Below are positions 37,635-46,567 of a stretch of DNA of 64,000 bases, piece by piece. Position 1 is the first letter of the stretch. The number at the start of each line of letters is the position of its first letter. Under the pieces are notes generated by a model. It ran no database searches and was not told where the DNA came from. It saw only the letters and a program-made list of their open reading frames with translations. The DNA is taken from the NCBI GenBank assembly GCA_000017645.1, contig CP000781.1, positions 1,020,001 to 1,084,000 on the forward strand. Direction: 5' to 3'. This DNA is from Xanthobacter autotrophicus Py2. Lineage in GTDB: Bacteria; Pseudomonadota; Alphaproteobacteria; Rhizobiales; Xanthobacteraceae. Both the position numbers and the translations under genes were made by a program.

Positions 37635-38668
37635 TGGCCCGTCCCAACAAAGACAAGCTCTATATCCAGGACGTGACCCTGCGCGACGGCATGCACGCGC
37701 TCAGGCACCAGTACGACCTTGCGGCGACGCGAGCCATCGCCCGGGCTCTCGACCGCGCCAGGGTGGACGCCATCGAGATCAGCCACGGCGACGGCCTCAC
37801 CGGCTCCACCTTCAACTACGGCTTCGGCGCCCATGACGACGCCGAGTGGATCGCCGCGGTGGCGGAGGAATGCAGCCATGCCGTGGTCACCGTGTTGCTC
37901 ATTCCGGGCATCGGCACGGTGCATGATCTCAAGCATGCCTATGAGGCCGGCGCGCGCTCGGTGCGCGTGTGCACCCATTGCACCGAGGCTGACGTGTCGC
38001 GCCAGCACATCGAGGCAGCCCGTGAGCTGGGCATGGACACGGCGACCTTCCTGATGATGGCCCACATGATCCCGCCCGAGGCCCTCGCGGAGCAGGCCAG
38101 GCTCATGGAGAGCTATGGCGCGGAATGCGTCTATGTGACGGATTCCGCCGGTGCCCTGCTGCCGGAAGACTATACGGCGCGGGTGAAGACCCTGCGCGAC
38201 GCGCTCAGGCCCGAAACCGAAATCGGCGTTCACACCCACCACAACCTCACGCTCGGCATCGCCAATGCGGTGGCGGGTATCGAGGCCGGCGCCGTGCGCG
38301 TGGATGCCTCGCTGGCCGGCATGGGCGCCGGGGCGGGCAATGCGCCGCTGGAAGCCCTCATCGCGGTGCTCAACCGCAAGGGCATCGACACCGGCTGTGA
38401 CCTCTACGCGCTGATGGACGCCGCCGATGATCTGGTGCGCCCGCTGCAGGACCGCCCGGTGCGGGTGGACCGGGAGAGCCTCTCGCTGGGCTATGCCGGT
38501 GTCTATTCGAGCTTCCTGCGCCACGCGGAGAACGCCGCACAGACCTACGGCGTGGACACCCGGGAAATCCTCTCCGAACTCGGCCGCCGCCGCATGGTGG
38601 GCGGGCAGGAGGACATGATCGTCGACGTTGCCCTCGACCTCGCCGAGGCGAAGGCCGCCGTCGCCTGA
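37634..38668 (+). CDS. mhpE: 4-hydroxy-2-oxovalerate aldolase
   Basis: This 344-residue DmpG/MhpE-type aldolase begins [17 protein letters not shown] and shows [34 protein letters not shown] and [16 protein letters not shown] with the metal-binding His pair. It splits 4-hydroxy-2-oxovalerate into pyruvate and acetaldehyde, passing the latter to MhpF. The ATG overlaps the mhpF stop by one base; AGGAGG seven bases upstream favours ATG over the GTG three bases earlier. A hairpin follows at 38687-38720. Confidence 0.93.
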   Translation: MARPNKDKLYIQDVTLRDGMHALRHQYDLAATRAIARALDRARVDAIEISHGDGLTGSTFNYGFGAHDDAEWIAAVAEECSHAVVTVLLIPGIGTVHDLKHAYEAGARSVRVCTHCTEADVSRQHIEAARELGMDTATFLMMAHMIPPEALAEQARLMESYGAECVYVTDSAGALLPEDYTARVKTLRDALRPETEIGVHTHHNLTLGIANAVAGIEAGAVRVDASLAGMGAGAGNAPLEALIAVLNRKGIDTGCDLYALMDAADDLVRPLQDRPVRVDRESLSLGYAGVYSSFLRHAENAAQTYGVDTREILSELGRRRMVGGQEDMIVDVALDLAEAKAAVA

Positions 38669-38686
38669 CAACCGCATCGCAAGTCC

Positions 38687-38720
38687 GGCAGGGCGCTCCC
38701 CGTTCGGGATGCGCCCTGCC
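38687..38720 (+). terminator. Hairpin between mhpE and the transporter gene (weak terminator/attenuator)
   Basis: GGCAGGGCGC (38687-38696) pairs exactly with 38711-38720, and the intervening bases also pair partly (CCCG/CGGG). No T-run follows, so it would at most reduce read-through into the transporter gene. A similar hairpin (CCCCCCGGC-gct-GCCGGGGGG, 40028-40048) lies after the transporter. Confidence 0.45.
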
Positions 38721-38807
38721 GTGCCCGCGACACAACCTGAAACCGCCGGGGATCATCGGCGGATGCATGAACGCTGGCCGCAACGGGTCGCACCAGACGG
38801 GAGGAAA

Positions 38808-40016
38808 ATGAACATGACGATTGCTTTGAAATCGGCCTCTGCGGGAAGCAGGGCGCTTGTCTACGTCTCGCTTGCCGCCGTGATCGAAGGCTTCGACCTG
38901 CAGGCGGCCGGCATCGCCGCCCCCAAGATCGGGCCGGCGTTCCACATGACGCCCCAGCAGATGGGGCTGTTCTTTTCCGCCGCTACCTTCGGGCTGATGT
39001 TCGGCGCGCTCGTGGGCGGCTATACGGCCGATCGCTGGGGGAGGCGCGCCGGGCTCGTCATTGCTTTGGCGGCCTTCGGTGTCGCCTCCATCGCCACCAT
39101 CTTCTCGACTTCGGTGGAGATGCTGATCGCGCTGCGTTTCCTCACCGGCGTCGGGCTCGGCGGCGCGTTGCCGAACCTCGTGTCCATCGCTTCGGAAGCC
39201 GTCGGCCCGGAGCGCAAGGGGCGCGCGGTGGCCATCATGTATGCCGGGATGCCGTTGGGGGCCGCGGTGGCGAGCCTTGTCGCCCTGCTCGATCTGCATG
39301 GCGGCGACTGGCGTTCCATCTTCCTGGTGGGTGGCATCCTGCCGCTGCTCCTTGTCCCCTTCATCTATGCCGGCCTGCCGCCGTTGAAGACGGTGGCGAG
39401 CACCTCGGAGCGGAAGACGCCGTGGACCGAGGTGTTCCGTCCCGACGCCATGGTCACCACGGTGCTGTTGTGGAGTGCCTTCTTCCTCGGCCTGATGGTG
39501 GTCTATCTGCTTATGAACTGGCTGCCGCAGCTCCTGGTGGGGCAGGGCTTCTCGCGTAGCGAGGCCTCGCTGGCGCTGATCCTCTACAGCCTCGGCGGCA
39601 CCGTGGGCAGCCTCATCGGCGGGCGGGTCCTCGACGGCAGCCAGCGCGTCGTGGCCATCGGCGCCAGCTTCGCCTTCGTGGCCGCCGCCCTTGCGATGCT
39701 GGGCCTGCTTCCGCCAGCGCTCGCGACCATGCTCGTCACCGTGACCCTGGTGGGCGTGGGCGTGCTGTGCGTGCAGTCGATCCTCTACGGCATCGCCCCG
39801 CAATGCTACCCATCGGAGATCCGGGGCACCGGTGTGGGCGTCGTGGTCGCCGTCGGGCGTCTCGGCTCCATGGCCGGTCCGCTGCTGGCGGGTGTGCTGG
39901 TGGCGCAGGGCAGCACACCGGCGGACGTGATGCTGGTCCTGGTGCCCATCATCCTGGCGTGCGGGCTGGGCACCCTCGCCCTGGTGGCCCGGCGGTTTCG
40001 CCCCGCCCTTGCCTGA
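38808..40016 (+). CDS. mhpT: MFS transporter for aromatic acids, MhpT-like
   Basis: This 402-residue, roughly 12-helix protein opens its membrane part with AAVIEGFDLQAAGIAAPKIG, resembling the MhpT EGLDLQAAGIAA motif. It continues with GALVGGYTADRWGRRAGLVIA (MFS signature) and GVGLGGALPNLVSIASEAVGPERKGRAV. Aromatic acid:H+ symporters of this type bring in 3-(3-hydroxyphenyl)propionate. GGGAGG precedes the ATG; a second ATG at 38814 is better spaced from it and could be the real start. The transporter of the other arm (29131) is a different subfamily. Confidence 0.85.
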   Translation: MNMTIALKSASAGSRALVYVSLAAVIEGFDLQAAGIAAPKIGPAFHMTPQQMGLFFSAATFGLMFGALVGGYTADRWGRRAGLVIALAAFGVASIATIFSTSVEMLIALRFLTGVGLGGALPNLVSIASEAVGPERKGRAVAIMYAGMPLGAAVASLVALLDLHGGDWRSIFLVGGILPLLLVPFIYAGLPPLKTVASTSERKTPWTEVFRPDAMVTTVLLWSAFFLGLMVVYLLMNWLPQLLVGQGFSRSEASLALILYSLGGTVGSLIGGRVLDGSQRVVAIGASFAFVAAALAMLGLLPPALATMLVTVTLVGVGVLCVQSILYGIAPQCYPSEIRGTGVGVVVAVGRLGSMAGPLLAGVLVAQGSTPADVMLVLVPIILACGLGTLALVARRFRPALA

Positions 40017-40096
40017 TCCACGCCTCGCCCCCCGGCGCTGCCGGGGGGCCGCAAGCGCGGGCGGGATGATCGAAACCTCCAGGGAAGGAACATGAA

Positions 40097-40945
40097 ATGA
40101 AGCTCTTGCGATTTGGACCCGCCGGCACCGAAAAGCCGGGCGCCCTCGATGATGCCGGCCGCATCCGCGACCTCTCCGGCGTGATCGCGGACCTCTCGGG
40201 GGATGTGCTTTCGCCGGGCAGCATTGCGCGCCTGTCCGCCCTCGATCTGTCCACGCTGCCGGTGGTGGAGGGCGAACCGCGCCTGGGGTGCCCGGTGGGG
40301 AACGTCGGCAAGTTCATCGCCGTCGGCCTGAACTATGCAGACCATGCCGCCGAGGCCAACATGGCTCTTCCCAGCGAGCCCGTCATCTTCTCCAAGGCCA
40401 CGAGCTGCATCGTCGGCCCCAACGACGACGTGGTCCTTCCGCCGGCGTCCGCCAAGGGCGACTGGGAAGTCGAATTGGGCATCGTCATCGGACAGACCAC
40501 ACGCTACGTCACGCCCGACGCGGCGCTGGGCCATGTGGCGGGATATTGCCTGGTGAACGACGTGTCCGAACGCGAATACCAGCTGGAGCGCGGCGGCACG
40601 TGGGACAAGGGCAAGGGCTTCGACACCTTCGGGCCGATCGGGCCTTATGTCGTCACTGCCGATGAGGTTCAGGATCCGCAGGCGCTGGACCTGTGGCTCG
40701 ACGTCAACGGACGGCGCATGCAGAGCGGCAACACCCGCACCATGATCTTCGATGTCGCGACGCTGGTGAGCTACATCAGCCGCATCATGACCCTGTTTCC
40801 GGGCGATGTGATTACGACCGGCACGCCGCCGGGCGTGGGCATGGGGCAGAAGCCGGGGCCGATCTACCTGAAGGCCGGCGACGTGATGGAACTGGGCATC
40901 GAAAAGCTCGGAACCCAGAGGCAACGGGTGCGGGCCTGGGCTTGA
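40097..40945 (+). CDS. Fumarylacetoacetate hydrolase family protein (second copy)
   Basis: This 282-residue protein has the full FAH-family architecture: FIAVGLNYADHAAEANM, DWEVELGIVIGQTTRYVT, GYCLVNDVSEREYQLERGGTWDKGKGFDTFGPIGPYVV and ITTGTPPGVGMGQKPGPIYLKAGDVMELGIEKLG. The segment with the substrate lysine (GTWDKGKGFDTF) resembles ureidoglycolate lyase and acylpyruvase members. It ends the plus-strand aromatic arm, 80 bases behind the transporter, and differs clearly from the copy at 25374. It may process an acylpyruvate-type ring-cleavage product; the exact substrate is inferred only. Confidence 0.86.
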   Translation: MKLLRFGPAGTEKPGALDDAGRIRDLSGVIADLSGDVLSPGSIARLSALDLSTLPVVEGEPRLGCPVGNVGKFIAVGLNYADHAAEANMALPSEPVIFSKATSCIVGPNDDVVLPPASAKGDWEVELGIVIGQTTRYVTPDAALGHVAGYCLVNDVSEREYQLERGGTWDKGKGFDTFGPIGPYVVTADEVQDPQALDLWLDVNGRRMQSGNTRTMIFDVATLVSYISRIMTLFPGDVITTGTPPGVGMGQKPGPIYLKAGDVMELGIEKLGTQRQRVRAWA

Positions 40946-41142
40946 TGCCTGTTTGAGGCTTGAAGAAGAAAATACACAGGACGGGGCAACACGTGCCATT
41001 CCGGTCCTCGGCCCTGGCGCCGCGCTCGCCATCGCTGGAAGCTCGGGGCCGGTCGCGCGGACGCTGGGGGCTCCTCATGTTGCCCCCACAGGCACAGTCT
41101 GGGAGACGTGCGAATCCATAGTCAGCGGCAGCGCCTTCATCT

Positions 41143-42579
41143 ATGGTGCCGCCGTTTTCCAGCCTGATCGTCTCTCCTGTGACTCCCGCCGCCCGTCTGC
41201 AAGCTACTCTCGAACTGATGCATGAAGTCGACAGTGTCGCGCGCCCCGCCGATGCTGTCGTCTCGGCGTGGTTTCGAGCCCGACGCCAAATCGGAGACAG
41301 GGATCGCGGCCAGATCTACGATCTGCTCTATGCGCTACTGCGGCATCACGCGCGAATAGTCTGGTGGTTGGCAAAGCACGGGCGTCCGGACGTGCCGCGC
41401 AACCGGCTTTTGGCATGGCTTGCGCTCGATGGGGGCACGGCCTTGGGGGGCAAGACCTCGGGGAATAAGACCTCGGGGAATAAGACCTCGGGGAATAAGA
41501 CCTCGGGGAATAAGACCTCCGGAAGCAAGACGCCGGACCAGATCCATGGCTTGTTCAGCGGTGGAAAATTCGCGCCTGCCGTTTTGACCGATCATGAGCG
41601 CGCGCTGCTGCTCAAACTGCAGGGGTGCACGATCGACCACCCGGCCATGCCGGACGAGGTGCGCTTTGAATGTCCGTCCTGGGCGGTCGAGCCCTTGCGG
41701 CGGCGTTTCGATGACACGTTCGAGCGCGAGATGGCCGCGCTTCTGACGCCGCCTCCACTCGATCTGCGCGTCAATCCGGTCAAGTCCACGCGCGAGGCGA
41801 TGCTGCGCGCGCTGCGCGATCTTGGCCTGAAGGCCGAGCCGTCCCGCCTGGCGCCTTTTGGCATCCGCGTGAAGGAGCGCCCCTCGCTGGCCAGCCTGCC
41901 CATGCTGAAGAGCGGCGAGGTGGAGATCCAGGATGAGGGCTCGCAGCTCGTTGCCATGCTGGTCGATGCGCGGCCGGGCGAACGGGTGGTGGATTTCTGT
42001 GCCGGGGCCGGCGGCAAGACGCTGGCCATTGCCGCGCAGATGGCGAACAAGGGCCACGTGATTGCCTGCGATGTCTCGGATGGCCGCCTGAAGCGCGCCG
42101 CCGAGCGGTTCCGGCGCGCGGGCCTCCACAACATCGAGACCCGGCCCCTGGCCAGCGAAACCGATCGCTGGGTGAAGCGCCACAAGGGCGGCTTCGATCG
42201 CGTGCTGGTCGATGCGCCATGCAGCGGCACCGGCACGTGGCGGCGCAATCCCGATGCCCGCTGGCGGCAGCAGGAGGCGGGGCTCGATCATCTCCTGCCG
42301 CTGCAGGCCCGTATTCTTGCCAGCGCCGCTCGGCTGGTGAAGCCCGGCGGGCGGCTCGTCTACGCCACATGCTCCATGCTGCCGGAGGAGAACGAGGCCC
42401 AGGTGGCGGCATTCCTTGCGGCCTATCCCGCCTTTCATGTCATGCCGGTGCGCGAGGCTGCGCCACAACTGACCGGTTCTGCGCATCCGGATCACCTGTC
42501 GCTAACGCCGGCGCGCCACGAGACGGACGGGTTTTTTGCCGCCGTCCTGCAGCGCGAGCCCGCGGCAGCGCCCGCGTAA
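41143..42579 (+). CDS. RsmB-like rRNA (cytosine-C5) methyltransferase
   Basis: The 478-residue protein has a NusB-like helical N-terminal region (AARLQATLELMHEVDSV...RARRQIGDRDRGQIYDLLYALLRHH) and a C-terminal methyltransferase. SAM motif I is VVDFCAGAGGKTLAIAAQM. Cys360 in DAPCSGTGTW and the catalytic nucleophile Cys410 in YATCSMLPEENE are both present. It methylates cytosine C5 in rRNA, with RsmB (16S C967) the closest named relative. An in-frame 15-bp tandem repeat adds a KTSGN-rich linker at about residues 104-128. The start is uncertain: ATG 41143 and GTG 41179 are both possible, neither with a good Shine-Dalgarno. Confidence 0.87.
   Translation: MVPPFSSLIVSPVTPAARLQATLELMHEVDSVARPADAVVSAWFRARRQIGDRDRGQIYDLLYALLRHHARIVWWLAKHGRPDVPRNRLLAWLALDGGTALGGKTSGNKTSGNKTSGNKTSGNKTSGSKTPDQIHGLFSGGKFAPAVLTDHERALLLKLQGCTIDHPAMPDEVRFECPSWAVEPLRRRFDDTFEREMAALLTPPPLDLRVNPVKSTREAMLRALRDLGLKAEPSRLAPFGIRVKERPSLASLPMLKSGEVEIQDEGSQLVAMLVDARPGERVVDFCAGAGGKTLAIAAQMANKGHVIACDVSDGRLKRAAERFRRAGLHNIETRPLASETDRWVKRHKGGFDRVLVDAPCSGTGTWRRNPDARWRQQEAGLDHLLPLQARILASAARLVKPGGRLVYATCSMLPEENEAQVAAFLAAYPAFHVMPVREAAPQLTGSAHPDHLSLTPARHETDGFFAAVLQREPAAAPA
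41452..41526 (+). repeat. 15-bp tandem repeat inside the rRNA methyltransferase gene
   Basis: Four identical copies of AAGACCTCGGGGAAT (41452-41511) are followed by a fifth, diverged copy (AAGACCTCCGGAAGC). The unit is a multiple of three, so it adds KTSGN per copy without shifting the frame. The insert sits between the NusB-like and catalytic regions. Identical copies suggest recent slippage expansion and likely copy-number variation. Confidence 0.9.
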
Positions 42580-42626
42580 AAATCGTCGCCGGGCAATGCG
42601 GGAAACCCCGCCTGCCCACCGGACCT

Positions 42627-44666
42627 TTACTTGCGGATGGGAACGCCCTTGGTGGTGAAGCGCTGCGTCCCGGCGGTGCTGCGCACGGGGCGCCGCGTGC
42701 CGGCGGCCTTGCCGGTGCCGGGCGGCTGGTGGGCCGGCACCAATTGGTCGGGGCGCGAGCCGATCAGATCGGCGCGGCCCATCTGCTTCAGCGCCTCGCG
42801 CAGCAGCGGCCAGTTCTCGGGATCGTGGTAGCGCAGGAACGCCTTGTGCAGGCGGCGCTGGCGCAGCCCCGTCACCGTCACCACCTTGTCGCTCGCCCCC
42901 CGCCGCACGCCCCGCAGCGGATTGACGCCGGTATGGTACATGGCGGTGGCCGTGGCCATGGGAGACGGCAGGAACGTCTGCACCTGATCGGCGCGATAGC
43001 GGTTCTTCTTGAGCCAGAGCGCGAGGTTCATCATGTCCTCGTCGGTCGTGCCCGGATGCGCGGCAATGAAATACGGGATGAGATAGTATTTCTTGCCGGC
43101 CTGCTTCACCGCGGCGTCGAACATCTCCTTGAAGCGGTCATAGGTGCCGATGCCCGGCTTCATCATCTTGTCGAGCGGGCCGCGCTCGGTGTGCTCGGGC
43201 GCGATCTTCAGGTAGCCGCCGACGTGATGGGTCACCAGCTCCTTGATATATTCGGGGCTCTTCACCGCCAGGTCATAGCGCACGCCGGAGGCGACCATCA
43301 CCTTCTTGACGCCCTCCACCTCGCGGACCTTCCGATAGAGCCGGATCAGGTCGTCGTGGGAGGTGTTCAGGTTCGGGCAGATGTCGGGAAAGACGCAGGA
43401 CGGCCGCCGGCACGCCGCCTCGATCTTGGGGTCCTTGCAGGCCATCCGGTACATGTTGGCGGTGGGCCCGCCGATGTCCGAGATCACGCCCGTGAACCCC
43501 GGGGTCTTGTCCCGGATCAGCTCGATCTCGCGCAGGATCGAGCCCTCCGAGCGGTTCTGGATGATGCGGCCCTCGTGCTCGGTGATGGAGCAGAACGTGC
43601 AGCCGCCGAAGCAACCGCGCATGATGGTCACCGAGAACTTGATCATGTCCCAGGCCGGGATCTTCGCATCGCCGTAGGAGGGATGCGGCGCGCGGGCGTA
43701 GGGCAGGTCGTAGACCGCGTCCATCTCGGCGGAGGTCAGCGGGATCGGCGGCGGGTTCAGCCACAGGTCGCGGTCGCCGTGGCGCTGCACGAGCGGGCGC
43801 GCATTACCGGGATTGCTCTCCCGGTGCAGCACGCGGGAGGCGCGGGCATAGGCTTCCTTGTCCTGCTCGACCTGCTCATACGCTGGCAGCCGGATCACCA
43901 CGTTACCGGGGCGACGGGCAGCCCCGTCATCGGAGGAGTCGAGATCGTCGGCATGCAACTCGGTGTAATTTTCCGGCACGCGGCGGAACAGGGCGACGCC
44001 CCTTATGGAATTCAGATCGCGCGGCGCCTCGCCGCCGGCGAGGCGGTTCGCCACCTCCACGACGGCACGCTCGGCATTGCCGTAGAGGAGCAGATCCGCC
44101 TTGGCGTCCGCCAGGATCGAGCGGCGCACCTTGTCGGACCAGTAGTCGTAGTGGGCGATGCGGCGCAGCGATGCCTCGATGCCGCCGAGCACGATGGGCA
44201 CGTCCTTGTACGCCTCGCGGCAGCGCTGGGTGTAGACGATGGTGCAGCGGTCCGGCCTTTTTCCGCCCTCGCCGCCGGCCGTATAGGCGTCGTCGTGGCG
44301 CAGCCGGCGGTCGGACGTGTAGCGGTTGACCATCGAGTCCAGGTTGCCGCCGGTGACGCCGAAGAACAGGGTCGGCTTGCCCAGCGCCTTGAACGGCTCC
44401 GCCGACTGCCAGTCGGGCTGCGCGATGATGCCGACGCGGAAGCCCTGGGCTTCCAGCAGCCTGCCGATGATGGCCATGCCGAAGCTTGGATGATCCACAT
44501 AGGCGTCGCCGGTGACCAGCACGATATCGCAGGCGTCCCAGCCGAGCGCGGCCATCTCGGCGCGGCTCATGGGCAGGAATGGCGCCGCCGTGTGGGACTG
44601 CGGCCGGTGGCGGGACAAGGAACTCAAGGGTTTTGCGGCGTCGGCGTGGGTGTCCATGGCGTCCAC
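42627..44666 (-). CDS. ygiQ: YgiQ family radical SAM protein
   Basis: This 679-residue protein has an N-terminal cobalamin-binding-like domain ([40 protein letters not shown]) and a radical SAM domain with the cluster motif [18 protein letters not shown]. It continues with [19 protein letters not shown] and [29 protein letters not shown], all typical of YgiQ (UPF0313). The C-terminal tail is proline/arginine-rich. It binds a 4Fe-4S cluster and makes 5'-deoxyadenosyl radical, but the substrate of YgiQ is not known. It is convergent with the methyltransferase gene and shares no operon. Confidence 0.93.
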   Translation of the reverse strand: MDAMDTHADAAKPLSSLSRHRPQSHTAAPFLPMSRAEMAALGWDACDIVLVTGDAYVDHPSFGMAIIGRLLEAQGFRVGIIAQPDWQSAEPFKALGKPTLFFGVTGGNLDSMVNRYTSDRRLRHDDAYTAGGEGGKRPDRCTIVYTQRCREAYKDVPIVLGGIEASLRRIAHYDYWSDKVRRSILADAKADLLLYGNAERAVVEVANRLAGGEAPRDLNSIRGVALFRRVPENYTELHADDLDSSDDGAARRPGNVVIRLPAYEQVEQDKEAYARASRVLHRESNPGNARPLVQRHGDRDLWLNPPPIPLTSAEMDAVYDLPYARAPHPSYGDAKIPAWDMIKFSVTIMRGCFGGCTFCSITEHEGRIIQNRSEGSILREIELIRDKTPGFTGVISDIGGPTANMYRMACKDPKIEAACRRPSCVFPDICPNLNTSHDDLIRLYRKVREVEGVKKVMVASGVRYDLAVKSPEYIKELVTHHVGGYLKIAPEHTERGPLDKMMKPGIGTYDRFKEMFDAAVKQAGKKYYLIPYFIAAHPGTTDEDMMNLALWLKKNRYRADQVQTFLPSPMATATAMYHTGVNPLRGVRRGASDKVVTVTGLRQRRLHKAFLRYHDPENWPLLREALKQMGRADLIGSRPDQLVPAHQPPGTGKAAGTRRPVRSTAGTQRFTTKGVPIRK

Positions 44667-44770
44667 GCATAAGGCTCCACCCCGGCGAATTCAACTCACC
44701 ATGCCCGGAGCCGCGGACCCAGACCCTTGCCCATGGCCACACGGCGCCGGCGCGAATGAAGCCGAAACAG

Positions 44771-45301
44771 CTATCGGCCGTCTGGTTGGAGCGGCATTTC
44801 CGACAGGGGAAGAAGGCGGGAATCTTCCAAGGCCGCCGTGCGATGACCAAGGCCGGCGAGATACGCATCGTGACTGGCAAAGGCGAGAAAGGAGGCGACG
44901 CTCGTCTGGCGTACCAGCATCGCCCTGTCCCATCTCTCATTGTCGGGGCCGATCAGGAACGGGCCTCCCGAGCCGAGAAACAGCACGTCGCCGCCGCTCG
45001 CGCGCAGATGGGGCAGCGTATGCCGGATATAGCGGTCGAAGGCCTCCGAGCCGCTGATCGGCCCGGCGGGCGCAAGGCCTGGATGGTCCGAATAGTCCGC
45101 GACATCCCGGAAGCGCAGCAGGTTCAACATGACGACGTTGCCCACGAACCCGCGTTGCAGGAAGAGCCGGCCGGCGTCTTGCGTCGGCTCGAGATAGCCG
45201 ATGGTGTCGGACGCGTTCGTGGCATCTGCCCACCGTCTGTCAGTTTGAGTTCGCGTGATCGGCCGGGCCGAACGCCAGGCGCAGCACATAGGCCCGAACA
45301 T
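44771..45301 (-). CDS. DUF1330-family protein, start uncertain
   Basis: The conserved part (about 140 residues) shows VVMLNLLRFRDVADYSDHP, SEAFDRYIRHTLPHLRASGGDVLFLGSGGPFLIGP and WDRAMLVRQTSVASFLAFASHDAYLAGLGHRTAALEDSRLLPL, which fit the DUF1330 ferredoxin-like fold. The nearest in-frame ATGs (45301, 45289) lie inside the end of the upstream DUF2239 gene, in another frame. Either the two genes overlap by about 50-60 bases or the true 5' end is damaged. Function is unknown; the downstream position suggests co-transcription with DUF2239. Confidence 0.65.
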   Translation of the reverse strand: MFGPMCCAWRSARPITRTQTDRRWADATNASDTIGYLEPTQDAGRLFLQRGFVGNVVMLNLLRFRDVADYSDHPGLAPAGPISGSEAFDRYIRHTLPHLRASGGDVLFLGSGGPFLIGPDNERWDRAMLVRQTSVASFLAFASHDAYLAGLGHRTAALEDSRLLPLSEMPLQPDGR

Positions 45302-45887
45302 CCTTGGGCCAGTCGGCGATCCGCTCTTCCAGCACCGGGCGATCGTCCGCGAAAAGGGCGCGTGTTGCCTCTTCATAGCCGGGCAGATCGCCTGCGATGG
45401 CCTGCATGAAGTGATAGGCGGTCTCCTGGGCGGCGCGCTTTTGCTGTCGTGGGTTTGTGGTCCGGCGGGCGTCGTCCACCAAGCGCCTCAAGGTGGCGGA
45501 GGCGCCGCCCGGCTGGGCAGACAGCCAGTCCCACTGGCGCGGCAGCAAGGTCACTTCGCGGGCGATCACCCCCAGCTTCGGCCGTCCACGCCCCTTCGGG
45601 CCTTCAGCCTCGTCCGGCACCGCTTCGGAGGGCGCGTCGGCCCGTGGTCGATGGCGGCCGACGACGGTTGGCGCAGGCCGCGACAGGCGCTCCACGATCT
45701 CCGCATCTGTCCCGCGCAGGTCGAGATCGACGATGCGACCGGTGCCATCGTCGAAGACGAGGATTGTCTCCGCCGCCTTGGTTTCGGCCGATCGTCGAAT
45801 GGCAAGGGCGACTTCCGCCAATGGGCCCGAGAGCAGCAGTCGATGGCCTTCGAAGGCCGTGCAGGGCTTGGTTGGGGGATTGATCAT
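45240..45887 (-). CDS. DUF2239 family protein
   Basis: This 215-residue cytoplasmic protein starts MINPPTKPCTAFEGHRLLLSGPLAEVALAIRR. It has RGRPKLGVIAREVTLLPRQWDWLSAQPGGASATLRRLVDDAR in the middle and a conserved tail with YHFMQAIAGDLPGYEEATRALFADD. The middle segment looks like a short DNA-binding-like ribbon-helix-helix region (REVTLLPRQWDWL...ATLRRLVDDAR), common in DUF2239 proteins, but function is unknown. Its upstream region carries repeated TACCCGG...ATCCC elements, so it may be autoregulated. It is followed by the overlapping DUF1330 gene. Confidence 0.8.
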   Translation of the reverse strand: MINPPTKPCTAFEGHRLLLSGPLAEVALAIRRSAETKAAETILVFDDGTGRIVDLDLRGTDAEIVERLSRPAPTVVGRHRPRADAPSEAVPDEAEGPKGRGRPKLGVIAREVTLLPRQWDWLSAQPGGASATLRRLVDDARRTTNPRQQKRAAQETAYHFMQAIAGDLPGYEEATRALFADDRPVLEERIADWPKDVRAYVLRLAFGPADHANSN

Positions 45888-45922
45888 GGCACGCTCATCA
45901 AGCAAGGGATGGCGCATTTAAT

Positions 45923-45970
45923 ACCCGGGTAAATTTATCCCGTCAATATTACCCGGATAAAATAATCCCA
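45923..45970. promoter_or_regulatory. Direct-repeat operator-like element upstream of DUF2239
   Basis: TACCCGGGTAAATTTATCCC (45923-45942) and a copy matching at 17 of 20 bases (45951-45970) repeat at 28-base spacing. The first contains the palindromes TACCCGGGTA and, overlapping it, CGGGTAAATTTATCCCG. The repeats lie 36 bases upstream of the DUF2239 start in locally AT-rich sequence. Two phased copies suggest binding of a dimeric repressor; the regulator is unknown. Confidence 0.55.
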
Positions 45971-46008
45971 CCGCGATACGGCTGCAGATTTGCGCCGCCG
46001 AACCCGCA

Positions 46009-46323
46009 TCACTCCGGCGGGGAGGAGCCGATGGGCGCCGGCGCCGTTCCGGGTCGATGGAGGAGGGTCAGCGACAGGAATGCGCCGACCCATGACCCCG
46101 CCGCCGCGAACACCACATACACCCAGTTCTCCGTGTAACTGATCACGGCGAAGGACGAGAGCATGTACCAGACGCTGGACCAGTTGGCGGCGGAGAGCCG
46201 CTTGCGCGCCACCACGGCCGACGTGAAGGCCACATAGCAGGCATCGGTCGCCGCCGTGGCGACGAACACGCCGAGCGCGATGAGCGGGTCGAGGGCGGAA
46301 AAGGCCGTGAGGATGTGCTGCAT
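46009..46323 (-). CDS. Small hypothetical membrane protein
   Basis: A 104-residue protein with three hydrophobic segments: PLIALGVFVATAATDACYVAF, WYMLSSFAVISYTENWVYVVF and AAGSWVGAFLSLTLL. The start is set at Met 46323 (MQHILTAFSALDP); an in-frame ATG at 46374 would add 17 residues without clear support. The same kind of short membrane protein is found scattered in rhizobial genomes, but no family was identified. It stands alone between DUF2239 and the divergent cardiolipin synthase gene. Confidence 0.6.
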   Translation of the reverse strand: MQHILTAFSALDPLIALGVFVATAATDACYVAFTSAVVARKRLSAANWSSVWYMLSSFAVISYTENWVYVVFAAAGSWVGAFLSLTLLHRPGTAPAPIGSSPPE

Positions 46324-46567
46324 GGGAAGCCCGGGACGGGGGAGGGCGGTCAGATGACCGGTGGCCTCCATCATGGCGCAGGCGCGGGCCTGGGCAATGG
46401 GCGGGTGGGCCGGACGTTTGTTGCCATGGCCGGCGCCGTTGCGATCACGGGGCTCCGGTTTGCCCGCTCATCCGGCCGCGTCGCAACGCGCCGCAGCGCG
46501 GGCGGCGTTCGCGCAGGCGCCGAACATGGTTTAATGCGGGCTGCTTCGCTCAAGCGTGTGCCGCGAC

